From: Flaccisagitta enflata
Lineage: Eukaryota; Chaetognatha; Sagittoidea; Aphragmophora
Assembly (NCBI GenBank): GCA_965153355.1
Contig: OZ231127.1
Span: forward strand, 682,001 to 746,000
Direction of reading: 5' to 3'
DNA: 64,000 bases
The notes under the pieces were generated by a model. The model searched no databases. It worked only from the letters and a program-made list of their open reading frames with translations, and was not told where the DNA came from. A program made the position numbers and the translations under genes. Shown one piece after another: positions 40,280-51,245 of this stretch; position 1 is the stretch's first letter, and every line of letters begins with the position of its first letter.

Positions 40280-41040
40280 GCGTTATTCCGTGAGTGAGCC
40301 GTTTAAAGATATCCATGGTTGTGGCGGAGGAGGCGTTAGAATTACGAGAATCCGTTCGTTGCTGTTGCTGTAATTGCTGTTGTTGTTGCTGTTGTTGCTG
40401 CTGCAACTGTTGCAAATGTTGATGTTGTTGATGGGAAGAATCGAGGGAAGAATTGTTGGTGTTGACGATTGTTATTCCACTAGTGGAGGCAAAGCCTGTG
40501 GCAGAGGCGGAGCCAAAGCCCGAGTTAAATCCCAAATTCGAGGCCAAGCCCGAGGCTGAATTCGAGGCTAAGCCCGAGGCTGAAGCGTTACTCGACGAGT
40601 TGATCGAAGTTAACGTGGAAGAAGAAGTCGTCGTGGCCAATTCCTCCTCCGCTTCCTCCTCCTCCTCTTCCTCCTCTTCTCCATCTTCTTCCTCTTCATC
40701 CTCATTATTACCTTCCTCTCCCTCCACCTCCTCTTCCTCATCTCTTATTCCTCTTCCTCTTCCTCTTCCTCCTCCTCCTCGGCGTCGTGTCTCGCCGGCG
40801 TCGTTGTGGTGCGCATGCGCGTGACCATTTTCGTTAAGCGCCGCCGACGTCACTCCGGCGACGACGACGCGAATTTCGCCGTTTTTGAGACCATTGTTAA
40901 TCGTCGTCGTCCTCATCGATGTCGTCGTCGTCTTCGTCATCGTCGTCGTCGTCGTTGCGTTGTTATTGTCAGAAAGTCGAATTCCAACCATTTCACGTCC
41001 ATTGTTGACACGCGATAAAGACAAAGACTTTTGTATGAGA
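40280..41040 (-). CDS. Exon D of an unidentified low-complexity protein gene
   Basis: An internal exon of 761 nt. The minus strand has an acceptor CACACACACAACAG then TCTCATAC, and a strong donor ACGC/GTAAGT. It enters in phase 2 and leaves in phase 1. The about 253 residues read SLSRVNNGREMVGIRLSDN, a Thr-rich run, VVVAGVTSAALNENG, an Arg/Gly patch, an acidic Glu/Asp run of about 50 residues, a Ser/Ala/Asn/Gly stretch with SGLASN repeats, a Gln/His run and the conserved-looking end TTMDIFKRLTHGIT. Homopolymers use mixed synonymous codons (CAA and CAG; GAA and GAG), unlike nearby pure microsatellites, which supports selection on protein. Its phase fits exon E. Family unknown; probably an intrinsically disordered nuclear or signalling protein, which is inference only. 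Confidence 0.72.
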
Positions 41041-41276
41041 CTGTTGTGTGTGTGAATGGTGGGCGCGCGTTTTCGTGGAGATAGAAGATGGAGGTCGGAT
41101 ATAAAAAAAGGAAGAGAGAGAAACGAGGAAATGGTATATGAAAAAAAACTATAATCGGGCGCCTGGGAGCAACCCACGCTTCTAAATCATTATAAGAATA
41201 AAGTGTAAATGGAGGAGGGCAATAAGAATGAATAGTTTTGAAAGCAGATACAATGTAGCAACAAGTGACGCGGGTT

Positions 41277-41494
41277 CACAATATCGTTGCGGACGGGTGG
41301 GAAGGGGCACCCAAACCCCCATCCAAACCCCAACCCACCCCCTACACTTAAACATACACAAAAAGAATCCAAAATGCTTATTTTCCCACTTTCCAACTCG
41401 ATGACCTCTGAAGGACCAACAGACCGACGGACCGACGTACAGACGGATGGACGGAAAAAGCCTCTTATAGAGTTGCGTGTCCTCAACTAAAAAA
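41277..41494 (+). mobile_element. Family B modular repeat
   Basis: ATCGTTGCGGACGGGTGGGA, CCCCAACCCACCCCCTACAC, a GACCGACGGACCGACG core, AAAAGCCTCTTATAGAGTTG and the hairpin AGTTGCGTGTCCTCAACT plus AAAA. Confidence 0.7.
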
Positions 41495-42191
41495 GAAAAA
41501 AAAGAGTTATAAAAAGGTAATAAAAAGGTTAGAAAATGGTTATAAAAATGAGTTATAAAAAGGCCGGAATATAGAATATAGACGGCGAATTCATCCTACA
41601 CCCTATATAGTCTATCACTCTATCCACCAAAGAGGTGACTTCGTCTGAAATTTTTGATAATGCGCCTCCAAATTCCAACCCCAATGAGTTTAATTTCATC
41701 TAACAAATTCCGCAGAAAGAAAAAATCAGATCGGATTAAGGCTCTCCATTTCTCAGAAGATCTTTGACATAATCCTCATGGAGGCCCCGCCAAAGAACTT
41801 TTCTTTAACTACAGATGGTGGCAGCGGTAAACGTTGAATTGGGACACATGAACGTTTTAATTGACTCGACTTCAATTGTACGCTCAACGTCTATAATTGA
41901 CATCAGGATGGAAATTTACTAAAACAAGACTACGTAGTTCAAAATCATCAGGTCAAGCATTCTTAACTTAAACGTGTACGTATCAATATGAATATAAAGC
42001 ATCGACTGACGTGATCTGAAATGGGAAATTTTGATATTTTAAATGGACCACAATATACAAATGAGATATGTGAGTCATGGGCCTAGAGATGATGTCTGAC
42101 CGTCAATCCTGGGCGCGATCGAGTTTGCACCTCGTTTTGATTTACACATTTGAAACTTTATGGGGGGTATTGGGTGAAAAGCTTCGATCGA

Positions 42192-42195
<4 letters not shown>
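41495..42195. other. Unique AT-rich sequence
   Basis: AAAAGGTTATAAAAAG-type short repeats at 41500-41565; the remainder has no supported feature. Confidence 0.4.

Positions 42196-42196
<1 letters not shown>

Positions 42197-42276
<80 letters not shown>
42197..42276. repeat. (GA)n microsatellite
   Basis: About 38 GA units. Confidence 0.97.
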
Positions 42277-42278
<2 letters not shown>

Positions 42279-42395
42279 AAGGGTAATAATAGTTTTCATG
42301 GTCCTGTTTCACTACTTGAGGGACACCTGTTAGTAATGCCTGTAAGTAATACCTGTTTGTAATTCAAATTTTCAAAACCAGATGTACAATGTGAA

Positions 42396-42563
42396 AACAA
42401 GGCCGGATACACGGCCAATACCAGTTGCGGACGGGTGTGCAGGGGCGGAAATACGCGTTTTCACACTTTCCACCTCGATCACCATGGACCAAAGGACGGA
42501 CCAACGGACTGACGGACGGAGGGACGGACAAAGCCTCCTATAGAGTTGCGTGTCTGCTACTAA
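42396..42563 (+). mobile_element. Family A/B hybrid repeat
   Basis: The left end AACAAGGCCGGATACACGGC is family A, but the right end AAAGCCTCCTATAGAGTTGC with a decayed hairpin is family B. The core is GGACGGACCAACGGACTG. This copy links the two families. Confidence 0.75.
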
Positions 42564-42768
42564 AAGAAGCAAAAAGTTAGACCAGCCAAAATGGAGAATT
42601 TGCATCTTTATAGTCAATAATCCCAACCCTCCCCCACACCCCAGAAAAACGCCTTTAAACAGGCAGGAATCCCGGATGAAAATTTCTAAAAAAAAAAAGA
42701 ATAAAAAAAACGACACCACCCCCAATTTTTTTGCACAGAGGTTCTAAAAAGGGTGTAGAATCAGAATA

Positions 42769-43585
42769 CAGTGGACTACTGCCTATTCGGCACCTGATTT
42801 ACCAACATTTCGGATTTAGCAGCCAGCATACCTTGGTCCCAAATTTTTATAGGCTTTTACAATGTTAATTTTTTCTGATTTAACAACATCTGATTTAACA
42901 GCTGAACCTCATTTACAGGCGCTATTTTTTGGTCCCATCAAAAAATCTTCCCCAATTTAAAGGCATTGTTACAAGATTTAATCAAATTAACAGTAATCTT
43001 TTTTTCGTCTTCCTATTTTTAGCTAAAATTGAATATGAAAGATACAAAAAATAAAGTCAAAAAGGCATACAGAAGCATGAAATAACAAAATATGGCATAA
43101 AGAAAAAAATGAACATCTGAATAGAAAAATTTGAATCAAAATTGATTTTTAAGTAGCAGACACGCGACTATACACCTTGCTGTGTTGGTTGGTAGATATG
43201 TTGTTGGTTCATCAGATTTCTGAATTTCGAGCAGTATTCGCATAACTGCTCCTGCCCAACCATCTGCGACTAGATTGCCGTGTATCCAGCTTTTTTTTAC
43301 TATTTAGTACTCTTTACCTTTCTAAATAGCTTTAGTATTTTATGTATGATAATGATTTTTTTTATATGTTAAAGCAGGCCTTTAAGAGGCTATGTCTATC
43401 AATCTGTCACTCAGTTCACCAGATGCATAAATGCTTACCCATTGCATATGTTTGCATATCTAACTTTTTTGTAATCTTTTTTGTACAAAAGAGTGGCAAA
43501 TATTAGTAATTCGATTTAACAACATTTGGATTTAACAACTAAAATTACCCAGTCCCTTCAAGACCGTTATATCCAATTTCCACTG
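42769..43585. mobile_element. Tc1/pogo-like TIR element, TA-flanked, carrying a family A insertion
   Basis: Starts CAGTGGACTACTGCC and ends CCAATTTCCACTG, flanked by TA (42767-42768, 43586-43587). The interior repeats GATTTAACAACATCTGATTT/GATTTAACAACATTTGGATT words. Family A sequence occupies 43154-43298. No transposase ORF. The TIR match is short, so this is less certain than the others. Confidence 0.55.
43154..43298 (-). mobile_element. Family A repeat, minus strand, short core
   Basis: AGCAGACACGCGACTATACA, CCTTGCTGTGTTGGTTGG, ATAACTGCTCCTGCCCAACC and the end GATTGCCGTGTATCCAGC. Confidence 0.65.
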
Positions 43586-43587
43586 TA

Positions 43588-44081
43588 TGATATTTATTTT
43601 GGTCAAATATTGGCCAATAAAATTAGAAACGGTTTTTTTGTGGTAAAAACTGTGGTAAAAACAGTATTCCTTTTATTGTTTCTATATTTCTTTTTGCAGA
43701 AATGTGTAGCCCTTGTTAAGAATGATATTAGAGTGCACTCTTTTCATTTTGAGATATGCCTAAGGAGCTTAAAAATGACTTTAAAAAGCCAAATTATGAG
43801 GGAATAAGCCAAATTTGTACAATTCTAATAAAAAAGCATTGAAGACTGTGTCTTAGGTTAGAATATACATCAAGTATGAGTTTCATTGAGCTACTAAAAG
43901 AAACGCTCAAGTTAGGAGCAAAAAATGCGAAACCACAATATGCAAATGAGGTAAAAGTGCAAATTTTCAAAAATGGCCAAAATTGGTCGAAAACACCAAA
44001 ATGAGTTAGCATAATACCTATGTTCAAAATACATCAGTTCAAATCAATATTAACCAAAAAATGTTAAATATTTAATGTTCT
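43588..44081. other. Unique AT-rich sequence
   Basis: No supported feature. CCAATATTTGACCAAAATGAATATCATA recurs inverted near 44330, relative to about 43595. Confidence 0.4.
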
Positions 44082-44283
44082 TAGTCATGTGCACGCAACT
44101 CTATGACCCACTCTGTCCGTCAGTTGGTCTGTCGGTCGGTCACGCTTAGCTTTTTTGGCGTTTTTGGGCGTTTTTTGCATTACTTCTCCTGTTTTTAGTT
44201 GTTTTGTCTTTTGGTCAGTAGGTCCTTTAGTCTTTTAGTCTTCAAGACCGCATGCGACTTGTAACGCGTTGGCCTTGTTATAG
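44082..44283 (-). mobile_element. Family A repeat, minus strand
   Basis: TTAGTCATGTGCACGCAACT, CTATGACCCACTCTGTCCG, a GTCTGTCGGTCGGTCACG core and the end GTAACGCGTTGGCCTTGTTA. Confidence 0.68.
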
Positions 44284-44520
44284 TAAAAAACACAATTTAT
44301 AGTACAAAAAAAACGTTTCTAACTTTATTGGCCAATATTTGACCAAAATGAATATCATATTCTGATTCTACACCCATTTTAGGTACCCTGTGCAAAAAAT
44401 TGGGAGTGGTGTTTTTTTTATATTCTAAACCCTTAAAATTGAGATATTTTCATCCTGGATCCCTGCCCGTAAAGATACCCCGCCTTTGGAGGACAAAATA
44501 AATGTCCAATAGATAAGGCT

Positions 44521-44580
44521 TGTGTTAAGGTAAAATATAAAGTAAAATATAAAGTAAAATATAAAGTAAAATATAAAGTA
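44521..44580. repeat. 13-bp tandem repeat AAAGTAAAATATA
   Basis: About five units. Confidence 0.85.
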
Positions 44581-44629
44581 ATTTCCCCATCAATAAAGGA
44601 GAAATTGCTTCATGTACTAAGAGGGCCGT

Positions 44630-44766
44630 TAAGAACAAGCCCGTCGTAAACTTGACCTAGACATTCAGGGCCTAGGTTTGGTCCTCCCCAACAGTAACGC
44701 GAATTGACTTGTATAACCACTGTTCATGTTGGGAAATAAACTTGTTTGATTTGATTTGATTTGATT
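44630..44766 (+). mobile_element. Possible LINE 3' end with (GATTT)n tail
   Basis: AGACATTCAGGGCCTAGGTT, ATGTTGGGAAATAAACTTG and then TTTGATTTGATTTGATTTGA. A short tandem tail after an AATAAA-type end is typical of RTE/CR1-like elements. No coding part is attached. Confidence 0.45.
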
Positions 44767-45075
44767 ATAAGATAAAGCATTAAGAAGATATCAAATAATG
44801 AAATATATACTTTTTTTCACCGAAAAATTGTTTGTAATAAAAATGTCTAAAAACAAGTATTGAAAATTTCATTTTGATATGTTTTTTTGCATTTTTTTTT
44901 AACATACGATAATCTTTTCATATCATGATAATAAAACAATTATTATCAGGTTTCATGATAACGGTAACCCTCTTTATTGATCAAAAATAACCAGTCCCAT
45001 CGATATACCATCGTTTTACCGAGGCCAGGTCTCGCTGAAGTAATATGCACATCGCCACGCGCCAAATATCCCTCT
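44767..45075. other. Intronic AT-rich sequence
   Basis: No feature supported; presumed intron between exons E and D. Confidence 0.45.
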
Positions 45076-45078
45076 TAC

Positions 45079-45291
45079 TTTGTGTCTTCTGTTTGCAATG
45101 GCTTTTTGACGCAAGTCTCCTCATTGCCATTACTAAGTCCCCCTGCAGAGAATGTTTGCAAGCGCTTCGGTTGCTCTTTTGCAGGTGAAGATGTCGCTAC
45201 TGTGATTGCCGTAGAACGCGGAGGAGGCAACGGAGACGAACTTTGAAACATAAGGCCAGTCGGGCAAAATAGCGAATTTCGGGAGCCGCAG
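45079..45291 (-). CDS. Exon E of the unidentified low-complexity protein gene
   Basis: A 213-nt exon, phase 2 at both ends, hence skippable without a frameshift. The acceptor is excellent (GGTCTTTTTTTGCAG then CTGCGGC) and the donor is excellent (ACACAAA/GTAAGAGG). The 71 codons read CGSRNSLFCPTGLMFQSSSP, then a Pro/Ser/Thr-rich stretch with AITVATSSPAKEQPKRLQTF, then SAGGLSNGNEETCVKKPLQT. This is the least repetitive of the exons and the best query for homology. It fits between C and D: C leaves two bases (GG), E supplies C; E leaves AA, D supplies T (Asn). The plus-strand 89-aa frame is its shadow. Confidence 0.78.
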
Positions 45292-45379
45292 CTGCAAAAA
45301 AAGACCAAGTGGATACAGAACCCTTTTCGCTTTAAGCCTTTAAATAACAACTTCAATTCGTCGAGAAGTGAGAAAGAAA

Positions 45380-45835
45380 TTAAGGTTATTCAAACTGCTT
45401 TTTCAGTCGCGAAAAGAGGGTAAAATGTGATTCTGGAACTGTGGAAAATTTCTTTTTTTTTCCCAATCATAGATTTAAGCTGGTGTTCTAGAGAGATATT
45501 AGGTCGTGGAGGTGGGAGGGGATGAAATAAATCCCCTTTGTCCCGACGGAATCGGCAGTTATAATGGGAAACTTCCATTTGGACTGCCTTTTTCCGATAT
45601 TTTGTGTATGAAAAATGGGGAAAATATCTCATAAAAACAGATGATAACAGATGGTATTTAAAGATAAAAAGGTGATAAGTGGTCGAAAGGGGAAAATGAG
45701 GAAAGGAGAGAAAAAATGGGAACATTAAAAACATTAAGGAGGGATATTTTGTGCTGGAGCTTAAAATGGTTTTGGGAAGGTGATTTCTGACGATAAGATA
45801 GATGGTCAGGATAATAAAAGTAGGAAGGAGAGGAG
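45380..45835. other. Intronic purine-rich sequence
   Basis: No feature supported. Confidence 0.4.
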
Positions 45836-45837
45836 AA

Positions 45838-46205
45838 AATAGTCGCAAAAGCGTCAGAGGGTCAGCGGTACCTGTGCCCTGCCTAAGTAGGTTGTGCTTG
45901 AAGTTGAAGGGGAAGCAGGGCAGTGGCCCCAAAGGGGTCGATGACCTATGCTTTCACACATATGGGGAATTTTCTCCTTCTCCTTCTCCTTCTCCTGAGA
46001 TTTGGGCCTGAAGGCTGGGATCTGGGTCTCTAGGCTTGGATTTTGGCCTTTGGGCTAGAATTTGGGCCTCCAGGCTGGGATTTTGGCCTCAAGACTGGGA
46101 TTTAGGCCTCGGGACTGAAATTTGGGCCTTGAGATTGGACTTTGAGGGGGGGGGGGGGATGGAGAAGAAGGAGAAGGAGAAGAAGGAGAAAATTCCCCAT
46201 ATGAA
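45838..46205. mobile_element. Family C fold-back element, most complete left arm
   Basis: Left: AGTCGCAAAAGCGTCAGAGG, GTCAGCGGTACCTGTGCCCT, GGGCAGTGGCCCCAAAGGGG, TATGCTTTCACACATATGGG. This is the inverse of the right arm ending at 34856. The core (45995-46150) has about seven units of GGCCTCAAGACTGGGATTT type. The right arm is cut to GAGAAAATTCCCCATATG. Confidence 0.78.
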
Positions 46206-46510
46206 AGTTGAAACAACATTGCCCTTATAAAAGGAGATCAGAATTCTCCAATTAACAAAGGATGAAAGCCTTGTAAGCTTTCAATGGTGTTTACTCCGGA
46301 TTGCTCACAACTAATAAAAAAAAAAAGCTTACCTGACAAAACAATCAGCTTGACTGCATACCTCATTAGTATAGGGTTGGACAGGCCTATACCATTTAGT
46401 ATACACAAAATATCTTACAAAAGTTACAATTAAAGATTACTAATGTACTGATGGAAGTACTGACACAAGCAATATTGATTAGAAAACCATACCCTTAGAG
46501 GCAAGAATCG
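46206..46510. other. Intronic sequence
   Basis: No feature supported. Confidence 0.4.
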
Positions 46511-46519
46511 AGGTACAAC

Positions 46520-46728
46520 CAACCATATGTGTGAAACCATAGGTCAACGACCCCTTTGGGGCCGCTGCCCAAAAGGAGGAGAAGAAGAAGATAAAGAGAA
46601 CAAAGAAGAAGGAAGAAGAAGAAGAAGAAGAAGAAGAAGAAGAAGAAGAAGAAGAAAAAGAAAAAGAAGAAGAAGAAGAAGAAGAAGAAGAAGAAGAAGA
46701 AGAAGAAGAAGAAGAAGAAGAAAAATGA
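46520..46728. repeat. Family C right-arm fragment followed by (GAA)n
   Basis: TGTGTGAAACCATAGGTCAA, GACCCCTTTGGGGCCGCTGC, CCAAAAGG, then about 40 GAA units with GAAAAAGAAAAAG interruptions. Confidence 0.85.
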
Positions 46729-47265
46729 AAGTAGGGAAAATAGAGCTCTAGAGGAAGTTTAAGGAAGAACAGATCTATGAACAGATCTAAGCAGAAACGA
46801 AAGGGAAAAAATGCATATTCACACAACCCCTGAGCGGAGTCACACACACACAAGCACAGTGATACACACACACACACACACACACAGCCTTGATACACAC
46901 AAAAACAAGAACACAAGAACAACAATAGCTCACCGAGTCGCAATAAACAGATAATCTTACAAATAGAAAGATAGACGGACAGCCAGGCTGGGAGAAAGAC
47001 AGACACCCAACAACTTCTAAGTAAAAGTGAGGGTCACAACTTTAAGAAATGGAAGAAAAAAAGGGCCACAGAATTGGATAAAATGCGATAAAAATGTTAA
47101 AGAGAAAAAGGGCAAAGAAGAAGACAGGGATGTATAAATTGAAAATGGTTCTCAAAGGGTTGGAAAATGGAGAAAGCAACTAAAGTGAAAGAAAATAAGG
47201 GAAACAAAATATCTAAGGAGACATAATACTTGACAGTACTAAAACATTTGATATGATAAGTTACA
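46729..47265. other. Intronic sequence, short (CA)n
   Basis: A (CA)10 tract near 46863-46886; otherwise nothing. Confidence 0.4.
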
Positions 47266-47269
47266 ACTC

Positions 47270-47690
47270 AATTTGAAACTTTTTTCAGCCCATAATGTAC
47301 AGCTTTATGCTGCATGGGGAAAAATATTGATTAGCATACCAGCTGCTAAAACAAACTCATGGGAGAGTTTTTTATTAAAGAGATATAGCTCATAATCATT
47401 TAAAAAGATGGTCTATATCAAAAATTTAACCATAGGACCCCTGTAAGCTATAACTGCCACCCCCCTCATATCCCATGTATTTTGGCCTTAAGGGTTTCCT
47501 TTTGTTCATCAGGGGAAAGGCCGAAGGGAGGTGGGTAGCGGCCATAGTTTATAGAGGTGCCATGGCTAATTTTTTTCCGCGGACCATTTATATACATGAT
47601 TTTGAGCTATATCCCTTTGATAGAGAACTTTCCTATGACTTTGCGTAACTAATTGTTATCTTAATATTGATTTTAAAATGTGACACAACA
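47270..47690. mobile_element. Decayed palindromic element
   Basis: The left half (GAGAGTTTTTTATTAAAGAG, ATATAGCTCATAATCAT, AACCATAGGACCCCTGTAAG) is mirrored by the right half (CCATAGTTTATAGAGGTGCC, ATGATTTTGAGCTATATCCC, TTTGATAGAGAACTTTCC). The centre is near 47495. Termini and duplications cannot be fixed. A MITE-like palindrome in the intron between C and E. Confidence 0.6.
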
Positions 47691-47798
47691 CATTGAGGCG
47701 TGTGGGGAAGAAAATCCAAGGCGAATCAACTATATTCACCCCTGGAAGGAAAGGAAGGATTTTTTTGCTCTCTCGCGCGCGCCAAATGCGGATATTAC

Positions 47799-48134
47799 CC
47801 TTGGTTTCCCCGGCTTGAGCCGTAATCTGAGTCGGGCGTGTAGATAATTTGATTTGTCCATCCAGCACCTCCTCCTCCTCCTCCTCCTCTTTCTACACCA
47901 CCGCTGTTTTCCTCTTCTCCTCCTCCTCCTCCTCCTCCTCCCCTTCCCCCACCTACTCCTCCAATGCCGTTTGCTTTCCCCGGCTCAACGAGGGTGGAGG
48001 AGGGTGGTAGAGTGGATGCTTTGCCGCCGCTGCCTCCGCCGCCTCCTCCTGCTCCTCTTCTACCACCTACTCCTCCTCCTCCTCCCCCCAGACCGACACC
48101 TCCTTTAGCAGAGCCGTTGATTCCTTCTTTCATG
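47799..48134 (-). CDS. Exon C (Gly-rich) of the unidentified protein gene
   Basis: A 336-nt exon, phase 2 at both ends. The acceptor is CTCTTTGGCATTGACAG preceded directly by a (CT)n run; the donor is CAAGG/GTAATA. It encodes MKEGINGSAKGG, long Gly runs broken by VGGRRGAG and SGGKASTLPPSSTLVEPGKANG, then EEENSGGVERGG and a non-repetitive end GWTNQIIYTPDSDYGSSRGNQ. Gly codons are a mixture (GGA, GGT, GGC), not a simple GGN microsatellite. It splices in phase with E. It cannot follow B directly (phase 1 donor). Confidence 0.66.
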
Positions 48135-48145
48135 CTGTCAATGCC

Positions 48146-48149
<4 letters not shown>

Positions 48150-48215
<66 letters not shown>
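48150..48215. repeat. (GA)n tract, forming the pyrimidine tract of exon C
   Basis: About 30 GA units on plus, that is (CT)n on the gene strand, ending about 18 nt before the exon C acceptor AG. GACAGACAGACA follows at 48222. Confidence 0.9.
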
Positions 48216-48225
<10 letters not shown>

Positions 48226-49190
48226 GACAGACAGACATAAAGGCAGAAAGACAGACATAAAGGCTCAAAGACAGACAGAAAAAGGCAGTGATAGTGACAA
48301 TTGAAGAGAATTTCGAAGAATAATGGAAATGGAGGAACAAGCAAAAAGAAAGAGCAGAGAACAGTGGATCGTAAAGAGTAGACCACAGAAAAGGTGTGTG
48401 GCAGAGATTGTGGAGATTGGTTATGTTAAGAGATGGGATATTGAAGATTGGTAATTTGAAGTGAAGTGAGTTGTCATAAAATGGAAAATAATGTGGGCTC
48501 AGGGCAGACATTCAATTGGAAATGTGAGGAGTGGAGAATTGAAGAAATGGAAAGATGGAAAAAGAAAGACAACTCTAAAAAAAGAAAGAGTGATGCAAAA
48601 ACAATTGAAAAAAAGAACGCAGAAAAAAGGAATTTAATGAGAATGGAACGAAGAAGTGCAGGAGATGACATTGCAGTTAAAATGTGCGGTATTGAAGTGT
48701 GAAAATGAGGTAGAGACAACAGCAAAGGAAGACAAGAGAATGGAGGAATGAAGAAGAGCGGGGAAACGAGTGATGAACGGGGTCATATTCCTCATGGTTT
48801 TTTTTTTCAGACGGCGATGAGGCGAGATGTAAGTGTGTGAGTGGGGAGGTGGGGGGGGGGTGAGAGTCGAGGGAATTTTTTTTCTTTCACAAAGCAAGTT
48901 TTTTTTTTTATCGAATGAATTGTCGAAGAACAATAAAATCAAGCAGAGCGACTTGCAAGGATTGACACATTGAAGTTCCACAAATGCAGTTGTCAGCAAT
49001 GTCAGCATTGTCACATTGAAGTGCCGCAAATGCGAGGTTGACAACGACGAAGACAAGTGCCAATGAAAAGGAAAGGAATATTTATCGAAGAGAGTGATTA
49101 AGTGAGTGATGATGAAGAAAAGAAGCAGTAACACACGATTGACGGAATATCAATCGCGGTGTCAAGCGATGTGTCAAATTCATTTAGAAA
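48216..49190. other. Intronic sequence with a plus-strand microexon-like signal
   Basis: Purine-rich on plus, no gene supported. At 48797-48842 the plus strand reads GGTTTTTTTTTTTCAG, 18 bases, then GTAAGTGTG (see findings). From 48970 a short AAGTGCCGCAAATG-type duplication occurs. Confidence 0.4.
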
Positions 49191-49660
49191 ACGCAGGGTG
49201 TCATGTTAAACATAGTATGGAAATGCAGTGTCAAACACCGTATTCATCGCAGTGTCAAATGTCATGTTAAAAGTAGTGTGCCATGTTCAATGTAGAGTGA
49301 AGATGCAGCAAATGCCGTATCCAACGCAGCGTCAAATGTTATGTTAAACGCAGTGTGCCATGTTAAACATAGTGTGGAAATGCAGTGCCAAATGCCGTAT
49401 CCAACGCAGTGTCAAATGCCGTTTTCAACGCAGTGTCAAATGCCGTATCCAACGCAGTGCCAAATGCCATATCCAACGCAGTGCCAAATGCCGTTTTCAA
49501 CGCAGTGTCAAATGCCGTATCCAACGCAGTGCCAAATGCCATTTCCAACGCAGTGTCAAATGCCGTGTTAAATGCCGTTTCCAACGCAGTGCCAAATGCC
49601 GTGTCAAATGCCGTATCCGATGCAGTGTCAAATGCCATGTCAAATGCCGTGAGAAATGTT
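49190..49660. repeat. 24-bp minisatellite CGCAGTGTCAAATGCCGTAT
   Basis: About 18 units. The first part (49190-49380) has a longer period with CATGTTAAACATAGTGTGGA; the second (49385-49650) is regular 24 bp. Because 24 is a multiple of three, all frames stay open; they are not genes. Confidence 0.92.
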
Positions 49661-49794
49661 GATAAGATGACGTCAGGAGTCAGGACGAAGTTTGATTGAA
49701 AAGTTGATGAGAGAGAGAAAAAAAAGGGAAAGTGGGGAAAAAAAACTTATTCAATCGATAAATGATAGTTCATTAATGCAGTGCTTTTTATAAC

Positions 49795-50220
49795 CACGCA
49801 GAACACAAGCACGCAGAACACAAGCACGCAGAACCAACGCAATGCTCATTCAGCTCATTCAGCTCATTCATTCAGCATTCAGCTCATTCAGCTCATTCAC
49901 TTCAGCATTGCTCATTCAATGCAATCAACACATTCGATACACAAAACCAAGCTCATCAATTACTGCTCATTCAACGCAAGCAACAAACTCAATATGCAAA
50001 ACCAACTTCATCAAACATCGCTCATTCAACGCATTTGACACATTTGATACACAAAACCAAGCTCATTACGCATCGCTCCTTCAACACAATCAACACATTC
50101 GATACACAAAACCAAGCTAATTACACATCGCTGATTCAACGCAATTAACACTCGATACGCAAAACCAAGCTCAGCACACATCGCTCAACCAGCGCAATTA
50201 ACACTCGATACGCGACCTCA
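49795..50220. repeat. Tandem repeats TCATTCAGC and about 55-64 bp CGATACACAAAACCAAGCTC units
   Basis: ACGCAGAACACAAGC (x3), TCATTCAGC (x6), then about five units each with CATTCGATACACAAAACCAA and CATCGCTCATTCAACGCAA. Confidence 0.85.
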
Positions 50221-50224
50221 CTTC

Positions 50225-50505
50225 ATAACCACGCACAATTTCACAATTCACATCATATCATTTGTAGACAGCTTGAACAAATGACTGCACTTAGAACGCG
50301 CTCTCCGAACCCCCAGCACTTTACTAAGTACAATGATTGTTTATCTAGCCATGATTTGCCAAATTAAGCCTTTCCCGGATAAGATTTAAAACAATTATTT
50401 TCTCCAGAATTAAAACAATCATTTTCTCCTTTGCCAAAAAGTTTCAAAACCAAAGTCTGACGTGGAAATCCACTTTTCCGGTTAAAGTCTGGCTTGATCA
50501 CCTCT
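50225..50505. other. Intronic sequence
   Basis: Nothing supported. Confidence 0.35.
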
Positions 50506-50507
50506 CT

Positions 50508-50509
50508 CG

Positions 50510-50565
<56 letters not shown>

Positions 50566-50580
50566 GCCTGTCTGTCTATC
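50508..50580. repeat. (CTGT)n microsatellite
   Basis: About 17 units. Confidence 0.95.
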
Positions 50581-50959
50581 ACAATCACCTAAAATATCAC
50601 ACGGCTTTTCAACTTGTTTTCCCAAAAACTACTTCAAAAAATGTTCCATTTAAAGCCAATCTGGTGTCAGTTGCTCAAAATGTTTAGAAATGAGAGTAAT
50701 TTAAATTCCATTTGACAAGTTTTTTTTCAGAAAAGTAATTTTGATATGTTGACGTCTTGTTCCGAATATGTTCAAAGGATCAAATTTTTGTAAAAAAGTC
50801 CCGAGAACATACTGTAGGGGTAAGAAGCAGATGAATGGGGCATAAGTTATAGAGTTGTTGATAAACATTTTCATCGAAATATTTTGTGTCATTTCATTTC
50901 AAAAAAGACGAGAACTAGCTGGGCGCTTGTTATCGGATATGGACCGGGAATATGCGGGA

Positions 50960-51245
50960 GAAAGAGGGACTGGAATGGTCTTGGTGGGCCTGGGGGAGAA
51001 CTAGGAAGGACGGGACTGGAATGATCTGGGTGGGGTGGGGGAGAACTAGGAAGGACGGGACTGGGAGGGTGTGGGTGGGGTGGGGGAGAACTAGGAAGGA
51101 CGGGACTGGGAGGGTGTGGGTGGGGTGGGGGAGAACTAGGAAGGACGGGACTGGAATGGTCTGGGTTGGGTGGGGGAGAACTAGGAAGGACGGGACTGGG
51201 AGTTTGTGGGTGGGGTGGGGGAGAACTAGGAGGGACGTCCTTGTT
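50960..51245. repeat. 45-bp minisatellite
   Basis: Six units, with CTAGGAAGGACGGGACTGG at 51001, 51046, 51091, 51136, 51181 and 51226: exact 45-bp spacing. Both strands stay open (15-aa repeats, VLPSSPPPHP on minus) because 45 is a multiple of three. Coding is not supported by flanks. Confidence 0.93.
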
